64,000 nt of DNA from Halorubrum saccharovorum DSM 1137 (GCF_000337915.1 NZ_AOJE01000011.1:119456-183455); one strand, 5' to 3'; counted from the stretch's first letter, positions 9,542-21,036 are shown. Translations and numbers: made by a program. The notes: generated from the letters alone by a model not told the origin.

Positions 9542-9690
9542 CGGCCCGCCCCCGGTCTATGTCGCCGTCGCGTCGTGGTGTCGTGTGGTGTCGTCATCGT
9601 GAGTTCGTGCGTTCGGTCATCGCCGATACCGTCTCGTCTGTTCGGTCGTCGCCGATATCGTCTCGCCTCCGCCGTGTTCGCCGGCACCCC

Positions 9691-10827
9691 TCACCCGTCA
9701 GTCACCTCGATCGGGTCGCCGACGCCCGCCCCGAGCAGCGAGGCGTGAGACGCGAAGAGGTCGCCGTCAGCGGCGCCGTCGACGATCACGGTTCGCCCGT
9801 GGCGGGTGACCGTCGCTTCTGACAGCGAGGTCTCCCCCTCGCGGGCCGCTCGGGCGAGCGCCTCGGCGGTGTCCAGGTCGAGCCGTCGCGGGTCGGCGAC
9901 CGCGCCGTACCGCAGCGCGACCCGCGGGCCGTCGTCGCGGTCGTCGCTGTCGTCGATCACTCGGAGCGACGCGCCGACCGCGCCGGACGCGTCGAGCGCG
10001 GTCTGGAGTTCTGCCGGCGCGTCGGCGAGCGCGTCCCGCAGGTGCGCCCTGGCGTCCGGGCCGAGGTCGACGCACACCGTGGCGTCGCCGCCCAGCAGCC
10101 CAGGGAGGGGTCCGTAGTTCGCCGTCGCGGCCGCTCGTCGCCGGCCGGTGCGGGCCGCACCGCCTCCGGTCCCGGCGTCTCGGTGCGTCCCGGCGACGGT
10201 CGGATCGGGACCGTGCGCGGCCACGAGTTCGCCGTCCGCGACGGCGACCGCCGACCCGAGCGTGCGGGCCCGGAACCGGACGAACCCGGAGCCGTCGTCC
10301 GGCTCGCGAACGACCTCGGGGTCGGAGTCGAGTTCGGCGATCATGGCGGCCGCGTCGACGTCGCCGACGGCGACCGCGCACCCCTCGACTCCGTCGTCGG
10401 TGAGCGCGGCGCCGCCGGTCGCCTGCCGCACGCCGGCGAGCGAGACGGCGTCGTAGCGGCCGAGGAGTCGACGGACGCGGCCGCCAACCCCGCCCGGGAG
10501 GCCGGTGGCCGCGAGGGCGGTCGGGTCGAGCCGACCGGTCACGACCGTGTCGGCCGACGCCGACGCCGTCGAAGCCGGGTCGTACGTACCGGCTGCGACC
10601 GCTGACCGCGGGCCGTCGCCTCCCGCGCCGGCGCGGTCGCTCGCCGTCTCGCTGGTGGGGCCGGAGTCGGCGGCGCCCCCGGCTCCCCCGGCCGGGGCCG
10701 AGTCGGCCGCGAGCACCGCGTCGGGCGGGGGCTGGCCGGTCAGCGAGTCGATCGGTTCGCCGATTCCCAGCCCGGTCGCCGCGAGCGCCGCTAGGCGCTT
10801 CGCGAACGCGCGTTTGGAGGGCATCAT
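9691..10827 (-). CDS. Secreted or membrane-surface protein of unknown function
   Basis: A 378-residue acidic, Ala/Gly-rich protein with a weak N-terminal signal (KRAFAKRLAALAATGLGIG) and a low-complexity region to about residue 100. The remainder has alternating strand/helix segments (for example VTGRLDPTALAATGLPGG, LLGRYDAVSLAGVRQATGGA, VTRHGRTVIVDGAADGDLF) but no recognised motif. Two adjacent ATGs (10825-10827 and 10822-10824) could serve as start. It is separated from the SppA pair by about 150 bases, so it may or may not belong to that transcript. Confidence 0.6.
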   Translation of the reverse strand: MMPSKRAFAKRLAALAATGLGIGEPIDSLTGQPPPDAVLAADSAPAGGAGGAADSGPTSETASDRAGAGGDGPRSAVAAGTYDPASTASASADTVVTGRLDPTALAATGLPGGVGGRVRRLLGRYDAVSLAGVRQATGGAALTDDGVEGCAVAVGDVDAAAMIAELDSDPEVVREPDDGSGFVRFRARTLGSAVAVADGELVAAHGPDPTVAGTHRDAGTGGGAARTGRRRAAATANYGPLPGLLGGDATVCVDLGPDARAHLRDALADAPAELQTALDASGAVGASLRVIDDSDDRDDGPRVALRYGAVADPRRLDLDTAEALARAAREGETSLSEATVTRHGRTVIVDGAADGDLFASHASLLGAGVGDPIEVTDG

Positions 10828-10890
10828 TTCACCTGCACGCCACCGGGTAATAATAGTACGGGGTACGGGTGGTGTCGCCCGGTCGTCAGC

Positions 10891-11358
10891 TCAGCCCTCC
10901 AGCGCCTCGATGTCGTCGAGGATCTCGCTCGCGTGGTCCTCGGGGGAGACGCCCTCGTAGGCGAGGACGACTGTCCCGTCCGGGTCGAGCACGTACGTGT
11001 TCCGGAACACGCCGTCGAAGGTGTTGCCGAACATCTGCTTCTCGCCGTAGGAGTCGTACGCGCTCGCGACCTCGCCGTCGGGGTCCGAGAGGAGCGTGAA
11101 CGGGAGGTCGTACTCCTCGGCGAAGGGTTCGAGGTCCTCGGGAGGGTCGTCGCTGATCCCGACCACCGCGACCTCGGCGTCCTCGAAGGCATCCCACTCG
11201 TCGCGGAAACCGCAGGCCTCGGTCGTACAGCCCGGCGTGTCGGCGCGCGGGTAGAAGTAGACCACCGTGTAGCGCGCGGTGGACGGATCGACGGTGACGG
11301 CGTCGCCGTGCTGATCGGTCAGCGCAACTTCGGGTGCGGGATCGCCCGGTTCGAGCAT
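10891..11358 (-). CDS. bcp: Thioredoxin-dependent peroxiredoxin (Bcp/PrxQ type)
   Basis: Cytoplasmic thiol peroxidase of 155 residues that reduces H2O2 and organic hydroperoxides. The peroxidatic Cys44 and resolving Cys49 sit in PRADTPGCTTEACGFRD, the atypical 2-Cys arrangement with five residues between them. KQMFGNTFDGVFRNTYVLD is the usual substrate-pocket/dimer region of this family. Length and start (MLEPGDPAPEVALTDQHG) match the family. It stands alone, divergent from the histidine kinase. Confidence 0.95.
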   Translation of the reverse strand: MLEPGDPAPEVALTDQHGDAVTVDPSTARYTVVYFYPRADTPGCTTEACGFRDEWDAFEDAEVAVVGISDDPPEDLEPFAEEYDLPFTLLSDPDGEVASAYDSYGEKQMFGNTFDGVFRNTYVLDPDGTVVLAYEGVSPEDHASEILDDIEALEG

Positions 11359-11437
11359 ACGTTCCGGTGTTTCGCCCCGGTATTAGGACGTTCGGTCCGG
11401 TTCCTTTTTATCTGCCACAGTCATCCACGCGGTATCG

Positions 11438-13681
11438 ATGGAGTGGCAACCGACGCCGTACACGGCCCCGTTGCTCGTGGCGGCGCTCGCGTCGTTCTCC
11501 TTCGCCGTGTACGCCGTCCGGAACCGGTCGCGGGGAGACCTGCCGCTCGTGCGGAGCTTCGTCGCGGTCACCGTCGCCAGCGGTCTCTGGTCGCTGGCGT
11601 ACGCGGCACAGCTGTCGGCGGCGACGCTCGAGGCGACCCTGCTGTGGAACCGCCTCGTCTGGGTCGGGATCGCGGTGCTCGGCGTCGCTTGGCCCGCGTT
11701 CGTGTTCGCGTACGTCGGCTGGCGGTCGTGGCTCCGACCCCGTCGCTTCGCTCTGCTGTGTCTCGTCCCCGCGGCCGCCGTCGGCGGGGTCCTGGTGATC
11801 GGCGCCGACCCGCTGTTTTACACGTCGCCGTCGCTGGACGGCTCGAACGGGTACCTCGTCATGGAGTACCTGCCGACGCCGGCGCTCGTCGGCTTCATGA
11901 CGTACAGCTACGCCGTGAACCTGTTCACCTTCGGCGTGCTCGGCTACGCCGCGCTCGTCCGCGGCGGCGTGTTCCGGCGGCAGGCCGCGCTGCTGCTCGC
12001 CGCGGCCGTGGCGCCGATGACCGTCGGCGTCGTCGGGATCGCGGGGTTTCTCGGTCCCGTGTTCGTCGACCTCACGCCGGTCACGTTCGCGGCCACGTCC
12101 GGCCTCCTCGGCTGGGTCGTGTTCCGCTACCGGCTCCTCGACCTCTCGCCGATCGCCCGCGACGCGGTGTTCTCTAACCTCTCCGACGGCGTCGTGGTCG
12201 TCAACGACGACGGCCGTGTCGTCGATCTGAACCGTCCGGCCCGAGGGCTGTTCCCGTCTGCAGAGGTCGGCTGCGGCGTCGAAACGGCGTTCGAGCGCGC
12301 TCCGGCCGTGGCCGACCTCGCGCTGTCGACCGAGACCGCCGACGGGGGTCGATCCGGCCGCGGCCCCGGTCCGGATCCCGAAAACGGTCTCAGAGTGACC
12401 GTCGACGGCGGGCCAGATTCCCGGTTTCTGACCGTCACCGCTCACCCGATCGCCACGGCGGGGACCGGATATCGGGTCGGGAGTGAGGCGGCGCCCGCGG
12501 CGGGCGGAACCGTCCTCCTGTTCCGAGACGTTACCGAGCAGGAGACGCTTCAGCGCCGCTACCGGGCGCTCATCGAGAAGTCGCCGAACGTCATCGCCGT
12601 CTGCGGGACCGACGGCCTGCTCCGGTACGTGAGTCCGTCGATAGAGCGACTCCTCGGCCACTCGCCCGCGGCGATCGAGGGGCGACCGGCGATCGATCTG
12701 GTCCACCCCGACGATCGCCGAGAGGCGCAACGCGCCTTCGAGCGGGCCTTCGAGACGGACGAGCCGCAGTCGCTCGACCACCGGATCGCTCACGCAGACG
12801 GGAACTGGCGCCAGTTCGAGACGGTGGTCGAGCGCCTGTTCGAGGACACCGAGGAAGCGGTGATCACCGCCACCGACGTGACCGAGAGCCGGCGGTACGA
12901 ACAGCGGCTCCAAGTGCTCAACCGGGTCCTCAGACACGATCTGAAGAACGACACGAACGTCATCGGCGGGTACGCGGACCTCCTGCGCGACCACGTCGAC
13001 GACGAGGGGGACGAGTACCTCGACGTGATCGACCGGAAGGTGGAGACGCTGACGCACCTCAGCGACCAGGCCCGCGAGATCGACGTCGCGCTCCACAGCG
13101 ACGGCTCGCGGGCGGAGATCGATCTGTCGGAGCTGGTCACGCGGCTCTGCGAGTCGCTCGACTCGTCGTTCCCGGAGGCGACGGTGACGGTGTCGACGCC
13201 GGACGCGGCGGTGGCGTGCGCCGACGAGCTGTTGGAGTCCGCGATCCGGAACGTACTGGAGAATGCGGTCGTCCACAACGACGGGGAGCAGCCGATCGTC
13301 GAGGTGGCCGTCGATCCGGACGGCGACGGATACCGTATCGCCGTCGCGGACAACGGTCCCGGGATCCCGCCGGTCGAGCGGAGCGTGTTCTCGGAGGCCC
13401 GCGAGACGGCGCTCGAACACGCGAGCGGGCTCGGCCTCTGGCTCGTCCACTGGATCGTCACCGAGTCCGGCGGGGAACTGGGAATTCACACGCGCGAGCC
13501 GACGGGGACCCTGATCACGATGTGGCTCCCGACGCCCGATAACGCGACGACAGAACGAGGCGAGACGACAGAGCGAGGCGAGACGACAGAACGAGGCGAG
13601 ACGACAGAACGAGGCGAGACGACAGAGCGAAGGAAGCCGGCTGACGGCGGTCTGAGCCCCGACCGCGACTCCGCGCCGTGA
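11438..13681 (+). CDS. Membrane histidine kinase with 7TM N-terminus and PAS domains
   Basis: Sensor kinase of 747 residues. Residues 1-230 are a seven-helix N-terminal sensor (YTAPLLVAALASFSFAVYAV onward). A degenerate PAS-like segment follows (about 235-360), then a clearer PAS (about 370-485, EKSPNVIAVCGTDGLLRYVS). The phosphoacceptor box RVLRHDLKND is near residue 500. The ATPase domain has the N box NVLENAVVHND, the G1 box DNGPGIPP and the G2 box GLGLWLV. No response regulator lies next to it, so its target is unknown. The C-terminal tail is four to five copies of TTERGE encoded by an 18-bp tandem repeat. Confidence 0.88.
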   Translation: MEWQPTPYTAPLLVAALASFSFAVYAVRNRSRGDLPLVRSFVAVTVASGLWSLAYAAQLSAATLEATLLWNRLVWVGIAVLGVAWPAFVFAYVGWRSWLRPRRFALLCLVPAAAVGGVLVIGADPLFYTSPSLDGSNGYLVMEYLPTPALVGFMTYSYAVNLFTFGVLGYAALVRGGVFRRQAALLLAAAVAPMTVGVVGIAGFLGPVFVDLTPVTFAATSGLLGWVVFRYRLLDLSPIARDAVFSNLSDGVVVVNDDGRVVDLNRPARGLFPSAEVGCGVETAFERAPAVADLALSTETADGGRSGRGPGPDPENGLRVTVDGGPDSRFLTVTAHPIATAGTGYRVGSEAAPAAGGTVLLFRDVTEQETLQRRYRALIEKSPNVIAVCGTDGLLRYVSPSIERLLGHSPAAIEGRPAIDLVHPDDRREAQRAFERAFETDEPQSLDHRIAHADGNWRQFETVVERLFEDTEEAVITATDVTESRRYEQRLQVLNRVLRHDLKNDTNVIGGYADLLRDHVDDEGDEYLDVIDRKVETLTHLSDQAREIDVALHSDGSRAEIDLSELVTRLCESLDSSFPEATVTVSTPDAAVACADELLESAIRNVLENAVVHNDGEQPIVEVAVDPDGDGYRIAVADNGPGIPPVERSVFSEARETALEHASGLGLWLVHWIVTESGGELGIHTREPTGTLITMWLPTPDNATTERGETTERGETTERGETTERGETTERRKPADGGLSPDRDSAP
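13547..13630. repeat. 18-bp tandem repeat, about 4.7 copies, in kinase tail
   Basis: Units acgacagaacgaggcgag, with a few A/G changes (gagcgag variant), run at 13547-13564, 13565-13582, 13583-13600 and 13601-13618, with a partial fifth copy at 13619-13630. They encode TTERGE. The unit is a multiple of three, so copy-number changes would stay in frame. Confidence 0.92.
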
Positions 13682-13744
13682 CGCGGTGAGCGGCCACGCA
13701 CTCCCTCCGCAACCTCTTTGCGGTCGGTCGCCAAATCCGGAGAC

Positions 13745-14653
13745 ATGAGCCACGGATCCCTGGACGACGACGCGGTCGAGAGCTACCGAGAAGCCGGCTC
13801 GGTGTTGGTCGAGGCGATGAACGAGGCCCGCGAGATGGTCGAGCCGGGACGAACCCACCTCGAAGTCGCCGAGTGGACGGAGGACTTCATCCGGGAGCAG
13901 GACGCGGGGCTCGCGTTCCCCGTCAACATCAGCGTCGACCCCGAAGCCTCCCACGCCACGCCGGGGCGCGAGGACGACACCGAGTTCGGCGAGGAGATGG
14001 TGTGTCTCGACGTCGGGGTCCACGTCGACGGCTACATCGCCGACGCCGCGGTCACGGTCGATCACACGGGGACCCCCGAGCTGGTCGAGGCCGCGGAGAT
14101 GGCGCTGGAGGCCGCGGTCGACGAAGCCGGCCCGGGCGTCGAGGTCGGCGTCGTCGGACAGGCGATCGAGGACGTGATCCGCGGGTACGGCTACACGCCC
14201 GTCCTGAACCTCTCCGGTCACGGCGTCGAGCGCTACGACGCGCACACGGGGCCGACGGTCCCGAACCGCGGCGTCGACCGTTCGGCCGAGCTGGAGCCGG
14301 GGCAGGCGGTCGCCATCGAGCCGTTCGCCACCGACGGCCGCGGGAAGGTCGGCGAGGGGACCGACGAGGAGATCTTCGAGCGGCAGGGAACCGCGAGCGT
14401 CCGCGACCGCCGAGCGCGACAGGCCCTCGAAGAGATAGAGGCGTTCGACGACCTCCCGTTCGCGGCGCGGTGGCTCGAAACCGACCGCGCCGAGATGGCG
14501 CTGCGCCGGCTGAAGCAGGCGAACGCGGTGAAGGGGTACCCCGTCCTGAAGGAGGCCGACGACGCCCTCGTCAGTCAGGCGGAGCACACCCTCCTGATCA
14601 CCGACGACGGCGTCGAGGTGACGACCGCCGGTATCCACGGCTTCGACGACTGA
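13745..14653 (+). CDS. map: Methionine aminopeptidase (type II archaeal)
   Basis: Dinuclear metalloprotease of 302 residues that removes N-terminal Met from nascent proteins. The metal-binding aspartates lie in CLDVGVHVDGYIADAAVTVD. The catalytic histidine is in LSGHGVERYDAHTGP, and glutamate ligands are in VAIEPFATDG and in QAEHTLLIT near the C-terminus. The helical insertion of type II enzymes is present (about 215-265). The ATG at 13745 gives MSHGSLDDDAVESY; an earlier in-frame start adds nine residues without support. The stop overlaps the HIT gene start by one base (TGATG). Confidence 0.94.
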   Translation: MSHGSLDDDAVESYREAGSVLVEAMNEAREMVEPGRTHLEVAEWTEDFIREQDAGLAFPVNISVDPEASHATPGREDDTEFGEEMVCLDVGVHVDGYIADAAVTVDHTGTPELVEAAEMALEAAVDEAGPGVEVGVVGQAIEDVIRGYGYTPVLNLSGHGVERYDAHTGPTVPNRGVDRSAELEPGQAVAIEPFATDGRGKVGEGTDEEIFERQGTASVRDRRARQALEEIEAFDDLPFAARWLETDRAEMALRRLKQANAVKGYPVLKEADDALVSQAEHTLLITDDGVEVTTAGIHGFDD

Positions 14654-15204
14654 TGGACCGGATCTACGCGCCGTGGCGGATCGAGTGGGTCGAGCGCGAC
14701 GCGGACCCGATCGACGGCTGTCCGTTCTGCGTCCTCCCCGGGCGCGAGGACGCCCGGGACGCGCGGGTCGTCGCCCGCAGCGAGCGCAACTACGTCCTGT
14801 TGAACAACGCGCCGTACAACCCCGGTCACGCGATGGTGATCCCGGACGAACACGTCGAGGATCCCACCGACCTCGACGACGCGACCCTCCTCGATCACGC
14901 GAAGCTGAAGGCGGCGACGCTGTCGGCATTGCGCCGCGACGTTGGTCCCGACGGGGTGAACACCGGACAGAACCTCGGCGCCTCGGCGGCCGGCGGCTCG
15001 ATCGACCACCTCCACACCCACGTCGTCCCGCGGTGGAACGGCGACACGAACTTCATGCCGGTCACGGGCGGCACGAAGGTGATCGTGGAGGCGATCGACC
15101 GCACCTACGAGCACCTCCACGCCGGGTTCGCCGCCGGCGACGACGTTGTCGACTCGGGCGACGTCGACGCCGGCGACGCGGTCGAACTCGACTTCGACGT
15201 CTGA
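14653..15204 (+). CDS. HIT-family nucleotide hydrolase/transferase
   Basis: Histidine-triad protein of 183 residues. The triad motif HLHTHVVPRW lies at about 118-127 and the N-terminal half has a zinc-type CPFC near residue 23, as in Fhit/GalT-like archaeal HIT proteins that hydrolyse dinucleoside polyphosphates or AMP conjugates. NNAPYNPGHAMVIP is the usual helix/strand before the triad. The C-terminus has an acidic tail (DSGDVDAGDAVELDFDV). Its ATG overlaps the map stop codon, so the two genes form an operon. Confidence 0.9.
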   Translation: MDRIYAPWRIEWVERDADPIDGCPFCVLPGREDARDARVVARSERNYVLLNNAPYNPGHAMVIPDEHVEDPTDLDDATLLDHAKLKAATLSALRRDVGPDGVNTGQNLGASAAGGSIDHLHTHVVPRWNGDTNFMPVTGGTKVIVEAIDRTYEHLHAGFAAGDDVVDSGDVDAGDAVELDFDV

Positions 15205-15210
15205 TCGCCG

Positions 15211-15966
15211 TCAGTACACCAGTTCGCCGGAGATGAACTTACGGGTGCGCTCGTCCGACGGGTTCTCGAAGATGACCTCGGTCGGGCCGACCTCCGTGAT
15301 CCCGTCGTCGAGCAGCACCGCGACGCGGTCCGCGACCCGCTCGGCCTGATGCATGTCGTGGGTCGCCACGACGACGCCGATACCGCGGGCGCGGGCCTCC
15401 TCGATCGCCTCCTCGATGACGGCGGTGTTCCGCGGGTCGAGGTCGGACGTGGGCTCGTCGAGCAGCAGTACGTCCGGGTCGTACGCCAGCGCGCGGGCGA
15501 ACGACACGCGTTGGGCCTCCCCGCCCGACAGCGAGTCGGCGTGTTGGTTCGCCTTCTCCGTCAGTCCGACGACGGCGAGCGACTCGCGAACGGCGTCGGG
15601 TGTGCCGGTGAGTCCCAGCGACGCGGCGATCCGGTCGGCCCACGGGCTCCGGACCCGGAGCCCGTATTCGACGTTGCGACCCACGGAGGCGTCGAAGAGG
15701 CTGGCCTCCTGGAACACCATCCCGACGCGTCGACGCAGGGCGAGCCGGTCGGCCTCCTCGGCGGCCCACGCGTCCGTGCCGCCGAGCGCGACGGTTCCCG
15801 CATCCGGTTCGAGCGAGAGCGCGAGCGTCCGGAGGAGCGTCGTCTTGCCGACGCCGGAGGGGCCGATAACGCCGAGGACCTCGCCGGAGTCCACCTCGAC
15901 GGAGAGGTCGTCGAACACGCGCTCGCCGCCGAACGACTTCGAGACGCCGGTCGCACGGAGCATCAC
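15211..15966 (-). CDS. tupC: Tungstate ABC transporter, ATP-binding protein
   Basis: ABC ATPase of 251 residues that powers oxyanion uptake. The Walker A motif GPSGVGKTT is near residue 36, the Q-loop is in [12 protein letters not shown], the signature LSGGEAQRV is near 145 and Walker B is [12 protein letters not shown]. The H-loop is in [12 protein letters not shown]. The assignment to tungstate rests on the neighbouring TupA-like protein and ModE-like regulator. Two adjacent start codons exist (15966 and 15963). The gene overlaps the permease stop codon by 4 bases. Confidence 0.85.
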   Translation of the reverse strand: MMLRATGVSKSFGGERVFDDLSVEVDSGEVLGVIGPSGVGKTTLLRTLALSLEPDAGTVALGGTDAWAAEEADRLALRRRVGMVFQEASLFDASVGRNVEYGLRVRSPWADRIAASLGLTGTPDAVRESLAVVGLTEKANQHADSLSGGEAQRVSFARALAYDPDVLLLDEPTSDLDPRNTAVIEEAIEEARARGIGVVVATHDMHQAERVADRVAVLLDDGITEVGPTEVIFENPSDERTRKFISGELVY

Positions 15967-16721
15967 CGCGTCACCCCGCTGTCGCCGAAGTGAACGACCA
16001 CGGCGTTGACTGTCAACACGAGCGCGACGAGGACCGCGCCGAGGATCATCGCCGTCCCGTACTGCCCCTGACGCGCCTCCAGCTGGATGGCGGTGGTCAG
16101 CGTCCGGGTCTTCGAGATCCCGTCCGCGCTCGTGATGTTGCCGCCGACGATGAGGACGGAGCCGACCTCGCTTATCGCTCGACCGAAGCCGGCCAGGATC
16201 GCGGTTGCGATCCCGTACCGCGCCTCCTTCAGGACGACGAGCGCCGTGTCGAGGCGGGTTCCGCCGAGCGCGCGCGCAGCGTCGCGGACGCCGTCGTCAA
16301 CCCCAGAGACGGACGCGAGGGTGATGGCCGTGATCGGCGGCGTCGCGAGCACGAACTGCGACATGATCATGGCCTCCGTGGTGAAGATGAGTTCCAGCGC
16401 CCCGAGCGGCCCCTGGTTGGAGACGGCGAACAACACGACCAGGCCGACGACGACGCTCGGAAAGCCCATTCCGGTGTTGATGACGGACTTCACGAACCCC
16501 TTCCCCGGAAACTCGGCGAAGCCGAGCAGGACGGCGACCGGCACGCTAAACAGGGTGCTCAGCGTCACGGCGGTGAGGCTCACGTACAGCGAGACGTAGA
16601 TAATGCTCCAGACGTACCCCTCCCTGAACGGGAGGTCGAGGGGACCCGAACCGCCGAGGAGGACCGAACTGTCGAGGGCCACCGAGAGCAGCTGTGCGAC
16701 TGGTTCGATCGGCACGCTCAC
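15963..16721 (-). CDS. tupB: Tungstate ABC transporter, permease
   Basis: Membrane component of 252 residues with about six transmembrane helices beginning [21 protein letters not shown]. The EAA-type cytoplasmic loop that contacts the ATPase is visible ([25 protein letters not shown]). TupB-type permeases have this short single-domain form, and [11 protein letters not shown] in the late helix region is characteristic. Its start overlaps the tupA stop and its stop overlaps the tupC start, giving a tightly coupled tupA-tupB-tupC operon on the minus strand. Confidence 0.87.
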   Translation of the reverse strand: MSVPIEPVAQLLSVALDSSVLLGGSGPLDLPFREGYVWSIIYVSLYVSLTAVTLSTLFSVPVAVLLGFAEFPGKGFVKSVINTGMGFPSVVVGLVVLFAVSNQGPLGALELIFTTEAMIMSQFVLATPPITAITLASVSGVDDGVRDAARALGGTRLDTALVVLKEARYGIATAILAGFGRAISEVGSVLIVGGNITSADGISKTRTLTTAIQLEARQGQYGTAMILGAVLVALVLTVNAVVVHFGDSGVTR

Positions 16722-17698
16722 TCGTCGGACGACTCGCTACTCCAACCTTCCGGAACGTACTGCTGGAAGTCGGGGTTCTCCGAGACGGCCTCCGGGAAGA
16801 ACAGCTGCTCGCCGTTCATCTGGTACTCCGAGATGGACTCCTGGACGCCCGGGCTCGTGATCCACCCGATGTACGCCATCGCGAGGTCGTAGTTGGCGTT
16901 GTCGTGGACCCCGGGGTTGACGGCCATGACTCCGTAGGGGTTCGCGAGGATCTCCGGCCCGTCCTCGATGGGGCCCTGGACGAGGATCGTGAGGTCGATC
17001 TCCGAGCGCTGGGAGATGAATGTTCCGCGGTCAGAGAGCGTGTATGCGCCCTGCTGGTTCGCGATGTTCAGCGCCTCGCCCATGCCGGAGCCGGTCTCTT
17101 GGTACCAGTCGCCGCCGGGCTCGGTGCCCGCGGCCTCCCAGAGATTGAGTTCCTTCGTGTGCGTGCCGGAGTTGTCGCCGCGCGAGACGAACGCCGCCTC
17201 CGCCTCGGCGATCGTCGTGAGCGCCTCCGTCGCCGAGGACATCCCCTGAATCCCCGCCGGATCGCTTTCCGGACCCACGATCACGAAGTCGTTGAACATC
17301 AGGTCGCGGCGGTTGATCCCGTACCCGTTCCGCATGAACTCGTCCTCAAGTCCGCGGGCGTGGACCATCACGATGTCCGAGTCACCGTTGCGGGCCGTCT
17401 CCAACGCCGCGCCCGTCCCCTGCGCGACGGCGTCGACGGTGACGCCGTACATCTCCTCGAAGTCCGTGTGGATCGCGTCGAGGAGCCCGGTGTCGTAGGT
17501 GCTCGTCGTCGTCGTGAGCGTCAGGGTCTCGCCGGCGACCCCGATCGACTCGCCGGCGCTCCCGCTTCCGTCGGTTCCGTTCCCGCCGGTCCCGTCGCCC
17601 CCGTCTCCGTTGCCGCTGTCCGTCGACGAACAGCCGGCTGTACTCGCGACCGCCCCGGCGCCCAGCGCCGCCACGAACTTCCGCCGTTGTATCGGCAT
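16718..17698 (-). CDS. tupA: Tungstate-binding lipoprotein TupA
   Basis: Extracytoplasmic oxyanion-binding protein of 326 residues. The ATG at 17696-17698 gives [19 protein letters not shown] then the lipobox TAGC, a Tat-type lipoprotein signal. The mature domain begins with [20 protein letters not shown], the TupA hallmark, followed by [19 protein letters not shown] and FNDFVIVGP, which separate it from ModA and PstS. It first in the operon with tupB and tupC and is divergent from a ModE-like regulator, which fits control by intracellular tungstate or molybdate. Confidence 0.88.
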   Translation of the reverse strand: MPIQRRKFVAALGAGAVASTAGCSSTDSGNGDGGDGTGGNGTDGSGSAGESIGVAGETLTLTTTTSTYDTGLLDAIHTDFEEMYGVTVDAVAQGTGAALETARNGDSDIVMVHARGLEDEFMRNGYGINRRDLMFNDFVIVGPESDPAGIQGMSSATEALTTIAEAEAAFVSRGDNSGTHTKELNLWEAAGTEPGGDWYQETGSGMGEALNIANQQGAYTLSDRGTFISQRSEIDLTILVQGPIEDGPEILANPYGVMAVNPGVHDNANYDLAMAYIGWITSPGVQESISEYQMNGEQLFFPEAVSENPDFQQYVPEGWSSESSDE

Positions 17699-17829
17699 AG
17701 ATACAACCGGGGACCGATATCGGATATAGCTTTTGTCCCGCGCCTCGGCCCTCCGGACCGGTCGGTTCCCCCGCCTCGTGGCGGGCACCGGCCGAAAGCG
17801 CCAACACGCCCGAGTTCCTCCGCCCGGAT
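17699..17829. promoter_or_regulatory. tupA promoter with palindromic operator
   Basis: On the minus strand a TATA-like ctatat (about 17724-17730) lies 26-32 bases before the tupA ATG, indicating a leaderless transcript. Directly downstream of it is the perfect 10-bp palindrome ccgatatcgg (17714-17723), placed between TATA and start, where a bound repressor would block transcription. The divergent ModE-like protein is the obvious candidate. Confidence 0.6.
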
Positions 17830-18594
17830 ATGGACGAGACGGCGGACCGCAGCGGTACCGGCGCCAGGGGCCGCGGCCGAGCCGCGCTCATCGAGGACGG
17901 CGTCGAGTTCGACGGGCGCGACGCCGCGCTTCTGCGCGCGGTCCACGAGGCGGGGTCGGTCGCGGGGGCGGCCGCGGAGCTGGGTCGCTCCCGCGCTCGG
18001 GCCCTCTCGCGGATCGAGGCGCTGGAGGACGCGTTCGGGACTCTCGTCGAGCGTCAGCGCGGCGGTTCCGGCGGCGGCGGGAGTCGGCTCTCGGCGGGCG
18101 GCCGCGCCCTCCTCGACCGGTACGACCGCCTCCAGGCCGTGCTCGCCGCGACCGCGCGGGTTCCGGAGACGGTGCTCGACGGAACGGTCGCGGGCGTCGA
18201 CGGCGAGCTGGCCGACGTCGACACCGCGATCGGACGGGTGCGCGGGCTCCACGACGGGACGGGCGTCAGCGACGGGACGGACGAATCCGAGGCCGGCGGC
18301 GTGGCCCCCGGTGACGCCGTGCAGGTGCGGATCGGCGCGGACGCGGTGACGGTTTATCGGGGCGACGAGGCGGTCGACCCGGACGCGACGAGCGCCCGCA
18401 ACCGCCGGCGCGGCGTGGTCGTCGGCGTCGACGCCGGCGAGACGGTGTCGACGGTCCGGGTCGCGGTGGGAGAGACGGAGGATGCGGTCTTCCGGGTGTT
18501 GATCACGGCGGAAAGCGCCGCGCGGTTGGACCTGGACACGGGCGACGAGGTGGCGATCCGGTGGAAGGCGACCGCGACGCGGCTGGTGGGCTAG
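17830..18594 (+). CDS. ModE-like molybdate/tungstate-responsive regulator
   Basis: Transcription factor of 254 residues. The N-terminal winged-helix is LysR/ModE type ([36 protein letters not shown], residues about 28-63, quoted only in part by family consensus). The C-terminal half (about 165-254) is a TOBE/Mop-like oxyanion-binding domain ending [19 protein letters not shown]. Between them is a Gly/Ser-rich linker. Its divergent position next to tupABC supports sensing of tungstate or molybdate and repression of the transporter. One Mop unit rather than two is visible, so binding would probably need dimerisation. Confidence 0.82.
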   Translation: MDETADRSGTGARGRGRAALIEDGVEFDGRDAALLRAVHEAGSVAGAAAELGRSRARALSRIEALEDAFGTLVERQRGGSGGGGSRLSAGGRALLDRYDRLQAVLAATARVPETVLDGTVAGVDGELADVDTAIGRVRGLHDGTGVSDGTDESEAGGVAPGDAVQVRIGADAVTVYRGDEAVDPDATSARNRRRGVVVGVDAGETVSTVRVAVGETEDAVFRVLITAESAARLDLDTGDEVAIRWKATATRLVG

Positions 18595-18633
18595 TCGCCC
18601 GGCTGTCGTGTCGGCGCCCGATCGCCGCTGGGG

Positions 18634-18933
18634 TCAGTAGGTCGGGCGGTAGTCGTCACAGATGTCGGCCAGGAAGGCCTCGTGAACGGTCGCGACGTGT
18701 TTGCTGGCGGTGGACCAGTGATCGCGGGTCCTTCGGATCCGTTTGACCTCCTCGATGTGCCGGACGACGGCGTCACAGCTGACGGGGTAGGTGTTGAGCA
18801 CGTGGTCGAGCTGGGCCACGAGGAGGTTCCGTTCGTCGTCGCCCGTCCGTTGGCCCGACTCGGCGTCCGCGAGACGGATCGCCGTCTCCTCTATCGCCTC
18901 GATCTCGCGATCGAACTCCGCCGAGTACTCCAT
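18634..18933 (-). CDS. Conserved-looking helical protein, unknown function
   Basis: A 99-residue acidic, fully helical-looking protein (MEYSAEFDREIEAIEETAIR...) with a cysteine in YPVSCDAVVRHIEEVKRI and one in ADICDDY. I recognise no family. The ATG at 18931-18933 is chosen over a TTG four codons upstream. It lies between the tungstate regulator (convergent) and infB (same strand, upstream), and could be cotranscribed with infB. Codon use and acidity match the neighbours, so it is likely a real gene. Confidence 0.6.
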   Translation of the reverse strand: MEYSAEFDREIEAIEETAIRLADAESGQRTGDDERNLLVAQLDHVLNTYPVSCDAVVRHIEEVKRIRRTRDHWSTASKHVATVHEAFLADICDDYRPTY

Positions 18934-19022
18934 ACGCGACCGCAAGCCCTCCGGGATAATCGGGCTTCCGCCCGCGCCGGGTGGACGGAGTTCGAACGGA
19001 GCCGCGTCGTCGGTTCGAGGAC

Positions 19023-20816
<1,794 letters not shown>

Positions 20817-21036
20817 CAGTGATCGCCCCGAAAAGGTCGGTTGTCTACCGTTCCGCCCGGACGTCAGTTAAGCCTTTCAAAACGCGTCCGCCCGGATCGA
20901 GTGGACGAGGGCGTCCGAGGCCGTCGCGTCTCGCCGCGTCTCGCCGCGCCGGCCGGGGTCGTCGCGCCCCGAACCCGTCTGTCGCCCGTCCGACGCCCCC
21001 GTGGAGTTTAAGACCGTTGCCCGGGACCGTGCGAAC
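20817..21036. promoter_or_regulatory. Divergent promoter region of infB and PRC-nob1
   Basis: A TATA-like gtttaag (21005-21011) lies about 28 bases before the PRC-barrel ATG at 21037, consistent with a leaderless transcript. For infB, a gcttaac element on the minus strand (near 20868-20874) lies about 55 bases from its start. Nothing else was recognised. Confidence 0.5.

Noticed and set aside
11408..14929. Very long minus-strand open frame opposite the histidine kinase and map genes
   Set aside because: It is a high-GC antisense shadow: composition is Arg/Val/Asp-rich without domains, while the plus strand encodes clear kinase, aminopeptidase and HIT motifs.
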